Origin: Balneolales bacterium
GTDB taxonomy: Bacteria; Bacteroidota; Rhodothermia; Balneolales; Cyclonatronaceae
DNA: 60,453 bases
Direction: 5' to 3'
Assembly: GCA_020832405.1 (NCBI GenBank)
Contig: JAFIET010000016.1
Span: 1-60,453 of the forward strand
Under the pieces are notes generated by a model that was not told the origin of the DNA, ran no database searches, and worked only from the letters and a program-made list of their open reading frames with translations. Shown here one piece after another: positions 8,469 to 18,200 of the stretch. Every line of letters begins with the position of its first letter. Position 1 is the stretch's first letter. A program made the position numbers and the translations under genes.

Positions 8469-10124
8469 ATGAAAAGGTTTATGGGGGCATATTCTGTATG
8501 CCTGCTCATTATTTTGTTATGCCTGCCGCAGTTTGGTAAAGCGCAGCAGGTTCAGGTATCGGTCAACAATATTGTTAATTACGGATTTGGTGAGGAAGCC
8601 CTGAATCTCGGTACTGAAACCGCAGAGAAGGAATACCTCGAAAATTTCACTGATGTACGAATTCTGGCCGATAATGTAATTATCGGTTTCCGGCTCGAAC
8701 TGAGCGATCCTGCAGAGTACGGCCCTGACTTCACCGGCATCAGGCGCCGGTTTATCGGGTATCAGCGGGACGGGCTTGATGTGCGCATCGGGAATCTCTT
8801 CGCGCTTCACAACCGGGGCATGTCGCTGAACTTGTTCGAAGACCGCGTGATCCGCTACGATACCAGCCTTGATGGTGTACGTGCGGAATATGATCATGAT
8901 TTTTTTCGGGTGAAGGCTCTGGCCGGAAGTATCAACTATCTGGAGCACCTCACCTTCGACAGCCCTTCCGGTATTAGGGAAGAAAATTACCGGCTGCGTT
9001 CGGCTGCCCTTGAGCTGAAACCCGACCGGCGCCTCCGTATCGGCGGCTCATACACGTATGCCGAAGGAGAGCTGCCGTCTTTATTCACAGAGGAACCTGA
9101 CCTTGCCGAAATTTTTATCCCCGAAGGCTTTGTGAGTTACCGCCTTCCTTTTGCAAGGGTAACAGCGGGTTACAACCACCGCACGCTCCGGCTCATCGAT
9201 TTTGCTGATACCACAAGTGTTACCGGCGGCGGATTTTATGCTTCTGTTAACCACACCGGCCCCGGTTACGGCCTTATGCTGGAATACAAAAACTACAGCT
9301 ACGATGTGGTAGATCCGTTTGCCCGACTGGGCGATCCTCTGCGCAATTCGCGTATGAGCCCCTTTCAGAGTCCGCCCATCGCCCACAAGGAGCATTCGTA
9401 CAGCCTGATGACCCGCGACCCGCACCTGGTTAATTTTGAAGATGAGGTCGGTTTTTTCCTTGAAGCATTTTATTCACCCACTTTTAACATAACCCTCAAC
9501 AGCAGCATAGCAATGGCCTCGCTGCACCACAGCTGGCTTTGGGATGATGTAAATTTTGAATTCTTCAAGAAAGAGGAGGGGGCAACCTGGCTGCCCGGCC
9601 GCGCGGATGCACGGGATCCCTACTGGGAATATTATGGCGATATCGAATATCTCTTTCCTGATTTTATGTCGTATGTAAAGCTGGCTTATAATCATCGTAA
9701 CAGATTGTTTTATCAGGCACTTGCGCCCGATTTTAGCCAGCGGGTTTATGCCAACACATTTGCCCTCGACGTGCAGTATGCTGTTTCACCCCGCTGGAGT
9801 GTGAAGGTGATTTCGGAGCATCAGTTTGCGCGCGACACCCAATACGGCGACAACAGCGATTATTACAGCCAAATGCTGTCGCTTCAGGTTTCCCGCTCCC
9901 CCGATTTTTCTTTTGGCGGCCGGATTGAATCCACAACGAGCGATTTCGACCCAAGCGGCGACAAATTCTGGTATATGGCCGAAGGCTCATGGCGAATCGG
10001 TAACACGCACACGGTAATGGCCAGCTACGGCCGCGAGCGCGGCGGCTTTGTGTGTACAAACGGAGTCTGCCGCTTTGTAAATGCCTTTTCGGGCATGAGG
10101 CTGAGTTTGATCAGTTCTTTTTAG
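8469..10124 (+). CDS. DUF6029-family outer-membrane beta-barrel protein
   Basis: A 551-residue protein from ATG 8469. The signal peptide is about residues 1-26 (ending GKAQQ). The rest is a long run of alternating, aromatic-rich strands separated by short turns (for example VRIGNLFALHNRGMSLNLFED, split over two strands), ending with an aromatic C-terminus (LSLISSF) as in outer-membrane barrels. The pattern and the neighbours match DUF6029, a Bacteroidota family of unknown function usually found beside TlpA and Omp28-like genes. It could be a porin-like channel or a surface assembly partner for the Omp28-like protein. The 98-base gap from the thioredoxin gene contains a short inverted repeat (AACAAGC-g-GCTTGTT, 8414-8428), so it may have its own promoter. 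Confidence 0.8.
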   Translation: MKRFMGAYSVCLLIILLCLPQFGKAQQVQVSVNNIVNYGFGEEALNLGTETAEKEYLENFTDVRILADNVIIGFRLELSDPAEYGPDFTGIRRRFIGYQRDGLDVRIGNLFALHNRGMSLNLFEDRVIRYDTSLDGVRAEYDHDFFRVKALAGSINYLEHLTFDSPSGIREENYRLRSAALELKPDRRLRIGGSYTYAEGELPSLFTEEPDLAEIFIPEGFVSYRLPFARVTAGYNHRTLRLIDFADTTSVTGGGFYASVNHTGPGYGLMLEYKNYSYDVVDPFARLGDPLRNSRMSPFQSPPIAHKEHSYSLMTRDPHLVNFEDEVGFFLEAFYSPTFNITLNSSIAMASLHHSWLWDDVNFEFFKKEEGATWLPGRADARDPYWEYYGDIEYLFPDFMSYVKLAYNHRNRLFYQALAPDFSQRVYANTFALDVQYAVSPRWSVKVISEHQFARDTQYGDNSDYYSQMLSLQVSRSPDFSFGGRIESTTSDFDPSGDKFWYMAEGSWRIGNTHTVMASYGRERGGFVCTNGVCRFVNAFSGMRLSLISSF

Positions 10125-10229
10125 AAGCACCTCCTTCCGAAGTACCGTCAGTAAACATTAATCCAACAACTAACGAGGTGCGGCAGCTCCTGAACGCGCC
10201 TATTCTGATAACAACAAAACAGCAATACT

Positions 10230-11882
10230 ATGAAGTACAGCTTTACAACCATCGTTGCTGCGGTAATCACGCTGCTTTTTTTTGCAGTTTTACCGCATCA
10301 GTCACAGGCTAACGACAACCGGCATGTGCTGGTTGAAATCTTTACCTCAACAACCTGTCCGCCTTGTTTTCCCGCTGCTGTTGGTTTTGGGAACTGGCTC
10401 AGCAACTATGAAAACGCCGACCGTGTGAGTGTAATCAAATATCCGGTATGGTGGCCCGGCAGTGGTTGTTTTTTCTACCATCAAAACCCTACCCCGGTTA
10501 ATCCCAGAGTCTCGTTTTATGGCGTAAATGGTGCCCCAACCGGTGTTATTGACGGCACGCCTGCAGGCTCAACCTGGACCGGTTGGCGTAACGCCATAGA
10601 AAACCGTATGAATGTTGCAGCACCCATGAACCTGGATATGGTTGCCTTACGTGAAAATGATACGATTCAGCTTACGGTGAATCTTACCAGAATTGCAGGC
10701 GCTGACTGGCCGGCTTCCGGTCTTTCCCTGAGGCTTGCCGTTGTTGAACGAAACATTCAGTTCAATGGCCCGAATGGTTCAACCAATCAGGATTTCGTGC
10801 ACCGTAACATGATTAATGGTGCAGCAGGTGTGCCTGTGAATCTTACTGCAGGCGAAACCCTTACCCTGGAGTACACGCAGGAAATCGGTTCAAGTTGGGA
10901 TCAGGAAAACCTTAAGGTTGTAGCATTTGTGCAGCCCACTACAAACAGCCCGAGCCGTGCGGTTTTGCAGTCGGCTATGGTGCCGGTACTCGAGGAACTT
11001 GTAGTTGGAGTGCCAACTCCGCAGACACCGGAAAACGGAGCCGATCTGGTGCCGTTTACTGACATTAGCTTTCAGTGGGGCGGTGCTTTGCTGGCCACAC
11101 AGTACGACGTGCAGGTTTCTGAAAGCCAGAACTTCCAGAACAACGCGGTTGAGTTTCAGGGGCACAACGGCACAAGCCTTACGGTAGCTGAACTTGATCC
11201 TGAAACGACCTACTACTGGCGCGTTAGGGGCACAAACAACAATGAGGGGCTTGTAGGAGAATGGTCTTCTGCGTCATCCTTCACCACAATTATGGCAGCA
11301 CCCTCTGCTGAACCGGTGCTGCTTCAGCCTTCCAATGGTTCAGAAGTTACTTCGCAATTCATTACCCTTCAGTGGGCCGCTGTTGAAGCAGCGGGCAGTT
11401 ACGATGTTGAAGTTTCAGATAATATTAATTTCAGCGATCCGATAATCTCCCGCAGCAACATCACGCAGCTTACCACAACCATTACTGGTATGGAACCTGC
11501 AACAACCTATTACTGGCGTGTTCGGGGTGTGAATATTGGCGGGCCGGGCAGCTGGTCTGAGGCGTTTACTTTCTCTACACCGACTCCTACCTCAACCGGG
11601 CCGGAAACAGATCTGCCACGTGTGGTGTCGCTGAATCAGAACTATCCGAACCCGTTTAACCCGGCTACCAATATTTCATTTGAGCTGCCGGAAGCAACAG
11701 AAATCAGCCTTACTGTTTACAGTCTGGAAGGCCGTCGTATAGCTGTGCTCGCCGACGGGCAGTTTAGTGCCGGAACCCACACCATAAGCTTCGATGCGGC
11801 TGCACTCTCGAGCGGTACCTATATCTACCGGCTGGATACGGCGGGGCAGACCCTCACCAGACTGATGACACTGCTGAAGTAA
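10230..11882 (+). CDS. Omp28-like thioredoxin-fold protein with two FN3 domains and T9SS sorting domain
   Basis: A 550-residue secreted protein. The signal peptide is about 1-27. Residues 30-250 match the Omp28-related fold, with a thioredoxin-like redox motif C43-P-P-C46 (TSTTCPPCFPA) and a PTGVIDG strand. Two fibronectin type III domains follow (about 258-352 and 355-450; both contain TTYYWRVRG). The C-terminal 80 residues are a type A T9SS sorting domain: NQNYPNPFNPATNISF, then SLEGRRIAVL and YIYRLDTAG. The protein is therefore expected to cross the outer membrane by T9SS and end at the cell surface or outside. It is the last gene of the TlpA-DUF6029-Omp28 group and is followed by a strong terminator. 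Confidence 0.92.
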   Translation: MKYSFTTIVAAVITLLFFAVLPHQSQANDNRHVLVEIFTSTTCPPCFPAAVGFGNWLSNYENADRVSVIKYPVWWPGSGCFFYHQNPTPVNPRVSFYGVNGAPTGVIDGTPAGSTWTGWRNAIENRMNVAAPMNLDMVALRENDTIQLTVNLTRIAGADWPASGLSLRLAVVERNIQFNGPNGSTNQDFVHRNMINGAAGVPVNLTAGETLTLEYTQEIGSSWDQENLKVVAFVQPTTNSPSRAVLQSAMVPVLEELVVGVPTPQTPENGADLVPFTDISFQWGGALLATQYDVQVSESQNFQNNAVEFQGHNGTSLTVAELDPETTYYWRVRGTNNNEGLVGEWSSASSFTTIMAAPSAEPVLLQPSNGSEVTSQFITLQWAAVEAAGSYDVEVSDNINFSDPIISRSNITQLTTTITGMEPATTYYWRVRGVNIGGPGSWSEAFTFSTPTPTSTGPETDLPRVVSLNQNYPNPFNPATNISFELPEATEISLTVYSLEGRRIAVLADGQFSAGTHTISFDAAALSSGTYIYRLDTAGQTLTRLMTLLK

Positions 11883-11950
11883 GGTCTGATTCTGATTCTG
11901 AGGCTGTTTCTCAGGCTGAAGCAGGCATCATCATAAATTGCATATCCAAA

Positions 11951-11989
11951 AAAGCCCGCCTGAAGGTAAGATTCCTTCAGGCGGGCTTT
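11951..11989. terminator. Bidirectional intrinsic terminator
   Basis: A perfect 16-base stem (11951-11966 with 11974-11989, core GCCCGCCTGAAGG) closes a 7-base loop, with a T-run on the right and an A-run on the left. It serves the Omp28-like gene from the left and the M23 peptidase gene from the right, which converge here. Confidence 0.93.
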
Positions 11990-12126
11990 CTTTTTTTGGG
12001 GCTCTTGGTAGGAGCAAAGGGCCGGCCGGGTTCAAGCGATGCCGGAACCGGTTGGCTTGATGTGAAAGGGCTGGAAAACCATCATCCTGCAAAAACTAAA
12101 TCCAATACTTTTGTTAGCGGCAAGAC

Positions 12127-13470
12127 TTACTGAATCAGAATAAGGGGCTGCCATGAGGCCGGGTGGGTGCTCATATCGGCCGCAGCAAGGTGAAGCTGAG
12201 GGCCGTGAAGATGTTTTTCGGGGAAAAGTTTAATCATAGCCAAGTTTTTAGCTACAGTAAACGGGAAACGGTATTCTTCTTCAATGGGCTCTGAGGGAGG
12301 CATCTCAACACGGTAAGGATCTACAGGCTGCCCGTTTTGCCAGAAACGGAAGCACAGATGTGGCCCTGTTGCAAGGCCGGTAGCACCAACATACCCGATC
12401 ACCTGACCCTGCCGTACGGTAGCGCCCCGGCGCATGCCGCTTGCAATGCGGCTCATATGCAGGTAGCCGGTTTCATAGACGCTGTTGTGCCTGATTCGGA
12501 TGTAGTTGCCGTTGTTGCGGTCAAAAGCGGAATGGGTGATAACGCCATCGCCTACTGCGCGTATCGGCGTGCCAACCGGCGCTGCATAATCCGTGCCGTG
12601 GTGCGGCATATTACGCTGCAGGATCGGGTGAAAACGCCGGTTCGTAAATCGTGAGCTGATCCGGCTGTAATCAAGCGGAGCCCGCAGAAATGCTTTCTGC
12701 AGTGAATTTCCTTCAAGATCGAAGTAGGTGCCGTAGCCTGTATCCCCCTGGTCGAAGTAAATGGCGTGATAGTCGGTGCCGTGGTGGTTCATGTGGGCAG
12801 CTTTGATGCGGCCAATGCCAACCGGGGTATCATCAATATAAAGCTGCTCATAAACTACTGTGTATGAGTCGCCTCGTTGTATGCGGTAGAAATCGATCTG
12901 CCAGGCATACACCTGTGCAAGTGCAGATACAAGCGCCGGACTTCCGCCCTGTTCAAGCAGTGAACCATAAAGTGATCCGTTGATTACCCCGGAAATATGC
13001 TTTGTACTTCGGGTTATTTCTCTGGTATTGGCGTGTACCGAAACGGTCTCGCTAAGATCGAAAACCACATATTCCCGATTACTGTTTTCATATACAAAGT
13101 AGGAAAGGGTCTGATCCTGCGGGTCAACATAAAAATGAACGGGCCTGCCTGAATTAATCCGCCGCACGTTGAAAACATCCTGCGAAGCCTGAACAATTTC
13201 GTGAACCTGCTGGCTTCCAAGCCCGAAAGGGGCAAGCATGGTTGAGAGTGTTTCGCCGTTGCGCACACGTCGCTCCGTAACTTCATAAAGCTCGAATGGA
13301 AGCCCGAACTGATCAAGCTCGAAGATCTCGGCAGGCATGGAAGCAAGTTCTACCAAAGGCTCAGGTTCACGGGGTATATTGTCGTGCTTGTCGGTGCTGC
13401 AGGCGAGGATTGATGCAGATGCAATTGTAAAAATCAGAATTGCAGCACGGATAGTGAGAGTTGCGTGCAT
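12127..13470 (-). CDS. M23-family metallopeptidase lipoprotein
   Basis: A 447-residue envelope protein. A signal sequence ends in a lipobox (S-I-L-A-C at residue 24), so it is probably lipid-anchored. An N-terminal OapA/LysM-like region (about 65-115, ETLSTMLAPFGL) precedes the LytM/M23 domain at about 270-400. Zinc ligands visible are H290 and D294 (PHHGTDYAAP, an HxxxD motif) and the catalytic His in GYLHM. The usual HxH motif is H371-L-C373 (GPHLCFRFW): the second histidine, normally a zinc ligand, is cysteine, a variant I associate with Bacteroidota M23 proteins. It resembles MepM-type endopeptidases that cut peptidoglycan cross-links. It is monocistronic, ending at the shared terminator at 11951. 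Confidence 0.9.
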   Translation of the reverse strand: MHATLTIRAAILIFTIASASILACSTDKHDNIPREPEPLVELASMPAEIFELDQFGLPFELYEVTERRVRNGETLSTMLAPFGLGSQQVHEIVQASQDVFNVRRINSGRPVHFYVDPQDQTLSYFVYENSNREYVVFDLSETVSVHANTREITRSTKHISGVINGSLYGSLLEQGGSPALVSALAQVYAWQIDFYRIQRGDSYTVVYEQLYIDDTPVGIGRIKAAHMNHHGTDYHAIYFDQGDTGYGTYFDLEGNSLQKAFLRAPLDYSRISSRFTNRRFHPILQRNMPHHGTDYAAPVGTPIRAVGDGVITHSAFDRNNGNYIRIRHNSVYETGYLHMSRIASGMRRGATVRQGQVIGYVGATGLATGPHLCFRFWQNGQPVDPYRVEMPPSEPIEEEYRFPFTVAKNLAMIKLFPEKHLHGPQLHLAAADMSTHPASWQPLILIQ

Positions 13471-13855
13471 GGAGGCAGTTTTTTTGTGAAATGAAAACGG
13501 TTAAGTGACAGTCCTAAAGCGGCATTACAGAACCCATATTACCCGAATAAACTAAAAGAACGGAGGTGAGGTAAATAAATGGGCATGTTCAAAAACGGCA
13601 AGGTATAGATTGAAACAAGGGCACTGATAGCTGAGGCTTGCAATAAAGCAGGCCTAATATAAGCAGAGAAAGCCCAATTGCTGAAAATATGCAAATAAAA
13701 AATGAACGGCATCGCGGAAGGATGGGCTGTTACTTTAAAGCATGGTTAATAAGCTTTTACAGCACCAGTCAAACTAAATCTACAGTTTTGGTATTGTTAA
13801 ATATGCCATTTGTTTGTTGTAACAACTATCATTTTCAAGATATCGGGATTACTTC
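13471..13855. other. Divergent intergenic region between the M23 peptidase and the RND operon
   Basis: About 385 bases carrying promoters in both directions. The sequence is AT-rich near 13780-13850, a likely promoter for the efflux genes, but I cannot assign -35/-10 or -33/-7 boxes with confidence. It also contains a strong Shine-Dalgarno-like GGAGGTGAGG followed by a nine-codon frame at 13579-13608. Confidence 0.4.
13579..13608 (+). CDS. Possible nine-residue leader peptide upstream of the RND operon
   Basis: A minimal frame, ATG at 13579 to TAG at 13606-13608, encoding MGMFKNGKV. It is preceded by GGAGGTGAGG (13562-13571), nearly a perfect complement of the 16S 3' end, stronger than that of most genes here. 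It lies 247 bases before the efflux operon start. A leader peptide controlling downstream expression is conceivable; chance occurrence is the default explanation. Confidence 0.15.
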   Translation: MGMFKNGKV

Positions 13856-15160
13856 GTGAACAGAAACAGTACAGCTATTATTATCAGCATCTTATTAGGC
13901 CTCACATTTTTGCTTCAGGCCTGTAGTGATACCGGTGAGGGGGAAATGCAGCGCAGGGGCGGCCATATACCAACAGTTGAAGTTATTCAGACGGTAATGG
14001 GTTCTCTTCCGCTCGAAGAGCGTCTTACAGGCGTTGTGAGGGCGCGGAATCAGGCAGAAGTTTTCCCAGAAATTACGGCTCCTGTTGTCGAGATTCTGGT
14101 CAACAGCGGTGATCAGGTTCGTAAGGGGCAGCCGCTGGTGCGTCTTCGCGATTCAGAAGCAAGGGAACGTGTGCGGCAGGCAGAAGCCGGCCTTCAGATT
14201 GCTGAAGCACAGGTGAGGCAGGCGCAGGCCAATGTGCAGCGCCTTGAATCCCGTTTAACGCGAGTGCAGACCCTGAGTGTGAGAAACCTCGAGAGCGAGC
14301 TCGAGCTTGAACAGCTCGAAGCCGAAGTGGAAGCTTCCCGTGCTGCTCTGCAGCTGGCACAGGCTCAGAAAACACAGGCCGGATCCGTTCTTGAGGAACG
14401 TCGTAACGACCTCAGCAACACGGTGGTAAAGGCACCAACAGACGGTTTTGTAGGCACAAGGCATATAGAAGTCGGGCAAATTGCCGGCCCTTCAACACGA
14501 TTGTTTGAAATTGGTGATACCCGTGTGATGACCATTCGGGTGTCGCTTACGGAAAGAATGCTGGGCTATATTGAAACCGGTCAAACGGTTAACATCACTT
14601 CCCCGGCATTTGGTGGCGAAGTCATTCAGACGCCGCTTAGCCGGATTTCCCCTTTCATCAATCCCGTAACCAATTCAGCAGAGGCTGAAATTGAGCTCCA
14701 GAATCCCGACGGGCTGCTGCGCGCCGGCATGTTTGTGACAGTTGATATTCTTTACGGCGAAAGCGAGCAGGCCGTTTTGGTGCCCAATAACGCGTTATTC
14801 ACCAATCCGAACGATGGCCGCCGCGGGGTTTATGTTGCTGATCGCGGTGCACTCACAGAGCTCGGGCAGATTGAAGCCGGTGAAGCTAACAGCCCCATAA
14901 TCGGACCAACAGGCATGGTTTTTATGCCCGTAACGGTGGTTGCGCAGGGGCGTCAGGTTTCGGGTGTGAGTGGCATTCAGCCGGGTGATCTCGTGGTTAC
15001 GATTGGCCAAAACCTGCTTGCTTCCGGCAGGGAAGAAGCCAGGGTTCGGGTAACAAGCTGGGATCGCATCCTGGAGCTGCAGCAACTTCAGAACCGGGAT
15101 TTGCTCGACCTCATCCGGCAAAAACTGGCTAACACCAACGGCAACCCCAACGATGCCTGA
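13856..15160 (+). CDS. RND efflux membrane fusion (periplasmic adaptor) lipoprotein
   Basis: A 434-residue protein starting at GTG 13856. The lipobox puts the acylated cysteine at C23 (FLLQAC). A lipoyl-like half domain (about 75-105, EILVNSGDQVRKGQPLVRL), a long alpha-helical hairpin rich in Ala/Gln/Glu (about 105-190), the second lipoyl half (VVKAPTDGFVG), a beta-barrel (about 220-300) and the membrane-proximal domain (about 300-385, VLVPNNALF to VVTIGQNLLASG) follow the AcrA/MexA order. It links the RND pump encoded 58 bases downstream to an outer-membrane channel. No TolC-type gene lies in this operon. Export substrate is unknown. Confidence 0.92.
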   Translation: MNRNSTAIIISILLGLTFLLQACSDTGEGEMQRRGGHIPTVEVIQTVMGSLPLEERLTGVVRARNQAEVFPEITAPVVEILVNSGDQVRKGQPLVRLRDSEARERVRQAEAGLQIAEAQVRQAQANVQRLESRLTRVQTLSVRNLESELELEQLEAEVEASRAALQLAQAQKTQAGSVLEERRNDLSNTVVKAPTDGFVGTRHIEVGQIAGPSTRLFEIGDTRVMTIRVSLTERMLGYIETGQTVNITSPAFGGEVIQTPLSRISPFINPVTNSAEAEIELQNPDGLLRAGMFVTVDILYGESEQAVLVPNNALFTNPNDGRRGVYVADRGALTELGQIEAGEANSPIIGPTGMVFMPVTVVAQGRQVSGVSGIQPGDLVVTIGQNLLASGREEARVRVTSWDRILELQQLQNRDLLDLIRQKLANTNGNPNDA

Positions 15161-15218
15161 CCCAAGAGGTTCGTCTCTTCATCCTGCAAAACCTAAACTG
15201 AACTGAAATTCCTTTCTT

Positions 15219-18200
15219 ATGTCTTTATCGGCTAAAGCTGTTTCCCGCCCGATTGCAACAGCCATGGTGTATCTCATTGTCATCACCCTTGGTATTATCG
15301 GGTTCCGGATGCTTCCGGTTGATTTGCTCCCTCCAATAGAGTATCCGCAGCTTACTGTAGCAGTTAACTACGACAATGTCGGGCCGGAGGAGATGGAGCG
15401 CATCATCACCGATCAGATTGAAAATGCCATTGCCGGCGTGCCTAATGTGGAGCGGGTAAACTCCAACTCAAGCGAAGGCAACAGCCGTGTAACCCTGCAT
15501 TTTGCGCAGGGCACCAACCTTGATGAGGCAACCAATGATGTGCGTGCGGCACTCGACCGCGTGCGCCGCAGCCTGCCCCCGGAGGTAGAGCCGCCCCGCA
15601 TCTGGAAATTCGACCCGAATGACTCCCCCATCGTAATTCTGGGCGCGCTCTCTGACCGGGAGATGTCGGAGCTTACCCGCATCCTTGAACGCGAAATCGG
15701 TAAACGGTTCGAGCAGATTCCCGGAATCGGATCCATCGATGTATGGGGAGGCGTGTACCGTGAAATCCATGTTGATTTAATTCGTGAAAGGCTCACCTCA
15801 GCCAATATTACCGCTACAGATGTGGTAAACGCCATCGGTCGTGAAAATGTGAACCTGCCCGGAGGTAACATCAAAGAAGGCCTCAATGATCTGTACGTGC
15901 GTACCCTCGGTGAATTTCGTGATGTGGATGAAGTGCAGAATACCATCATCACAACCGTTGACGGTGTGCCGATTCGGGTAGGGGATGTGGCCCTTGTAAC
16001 ATTTGGCTATCAGGATATCAACCGCTATGTGGAAATCGACGGGCGCCCAACTATCAGGATGGGGCTCAGGAAGCAAAGCGGCGCGAATACGGTAGCCGTA
16101 GCGCGTATGGTGCATGATGAGGTGAGGCGCATCAATCTCGAACGGACCGACCTGCAGCTGAGGGTGATAACCGATCAGAGCGATTACATCAATCAGTCGA
16201 TCGATAATGTGCGTAATTCGGCCATTTGGGGCGGAATTCTCGCTATTATCGTGCTTTTCTCCTTCCTCCGAAACGGCTCAGCGACCATGATTATCGGCAT
16301 TACGATACCGATATCCATTATTGCAACTTTTGGCCTGCTTTACTTTGGTGGCCTCACGCTTAATCAGATGAGTTTTGGAGGGCTTGCGCTTGGTGTAGGC
16401 CTCATTGTTGACAACGCAATCGTGGTACTTGAAAATATTGTGAGGCAACGCCAAAACGGAAAAGGAAAGAAGAAAAGCGCCCTTATTGGTACCAGGCAGG
16501 TAGCCGGTGCCATTATTGCAAGTACGCTCACAACTTCGGTCATTTTCCTGCCGGTAGTATTCATGCGCACCATTACCGGGATGATGTTTCAGGAGCTCGC
16601 ACTTGTGGTGGTGTTCTCTCTGTTGTGTTCGCTGCTTGTTGCGCTCACGCTCGTACCCATGCTATCCAGCAAATTCTTGAAAGTTGAGCAGGATCATCCG
16701 GAAATCAGCAAGCGCCCGCGCTGGCAGCGTTTCATGGCGCGCTTTGAAAACGGCTATGCCCGTGCTGTCGAAAAAGCACTACAGTATCGTATTTATGTGG
16801 TTGTAGCAACGCTGTTGCTGGTGATATTATCGTTTTACAGACTGCCTTCTATACCTTTTGAGCTTGCGCCGCAAAGTGAGGCGGATGAGATACGCATCAG
16901 CATGAATATGGACGGCGGAACCAATATCGCCGTCATTTACGAGTACATGCAGGAGCTCGATGCCATCGTTGCAGAATTGGTACCTATGAGTGATGTGCGC
17001 TACATAAGCCGTGAAGCCCGTAACGGAAACGCACGCATTGACCTTACTTTGGTTGACTTCAGTGAACGAACACGCTCAGCCAACGCCCTGGCCGACGAAA
17101 TCCGGGAAAACCTTACGGGAACTATTCCCGGTGCGGATATTCGGGTACAGGCACGGACCGGCCTGTGGATTCTCCGCCGCGTTTTCAATACAGGGGGCGG
17201 TGATGATGTCGAGTCGGTTTCGATACAGCTCAGAGGCTTCAATCTGGAAACAGCTGAAGAACTGGCACTCATGATTCGCGACCGTGTGGAAGATATCGAA
17301 GGCGTTGCTGACGTGTGGGCACGTGTACGGGAAGGCCGGCCGGAACAGAATATCCGTTTCGACCGGGAGCGAATGTCGCGGCTGGGTATTTCTGCACAGG
17401 ATTTGGGCGCGGCCATACAGTCAAACGTAGGCGGGCGCCGGGCGGGTGTATTCCGTATGGAAGGAGAAGAAGTTCCGATCACAGTGAGGCTTCGTCCGGA
17501 GGATCGGGTGAGTATTCACGATATTGATAACATCAGTGTGCGCACGGCTCAGGGTGATATCATCCCCATATCAACAGTAGCCGAGCAGGTACCGGAGCGG
17601 GGTCCTACAAACATCAACCGGGTGAACGGGCAGCGGGTAACCTTCATAACCGCCAACCTGGAAAGCGGTGTACCCCTGGGTACAGCCGTTGACCGTATCC
17701 GTTCTGATCTGAGTCAGATCCCCCTGCCGGATGGGTTTTCGATTTATTTCGGTGGTGAATATGAAGAACAGCAGCGTGCCCAACGCGACTTCACCCTGGC
17801 CATTATAATGGCGCTGCTGTTGATTTACATGGTGATGGCCGCTCAGTTTGAGCGTTTCCTTGATCCTCTTATTGTGATGTTTTCAGTGCCTGTGGCCATA
17901 GTTGGTGTAGTACCTGCGATGATGATCACCAATACAACCATGAACCTGCAGAGCCTGATGGGTATTGTGATGCTGATCGGTATTGTAGTTAACAATGCGA
18001 TTGTGCTGGTAGATTACATTAACCTCATGCGAAGGGAACAAAATATGAGTGTGCGCGAAGCTGTTGTTGAAGCAGGCCGCCTCCGGCTTCGTCCGATTCT
18101 GCTTACAACATTCACAACCATCCTGGCTTTACTGCCCCTTTCGTTTGGAATCGGAGCCGGCGGTGAGCTGCAGGCGTCACTGGCACGTGTTGTAATCGGA

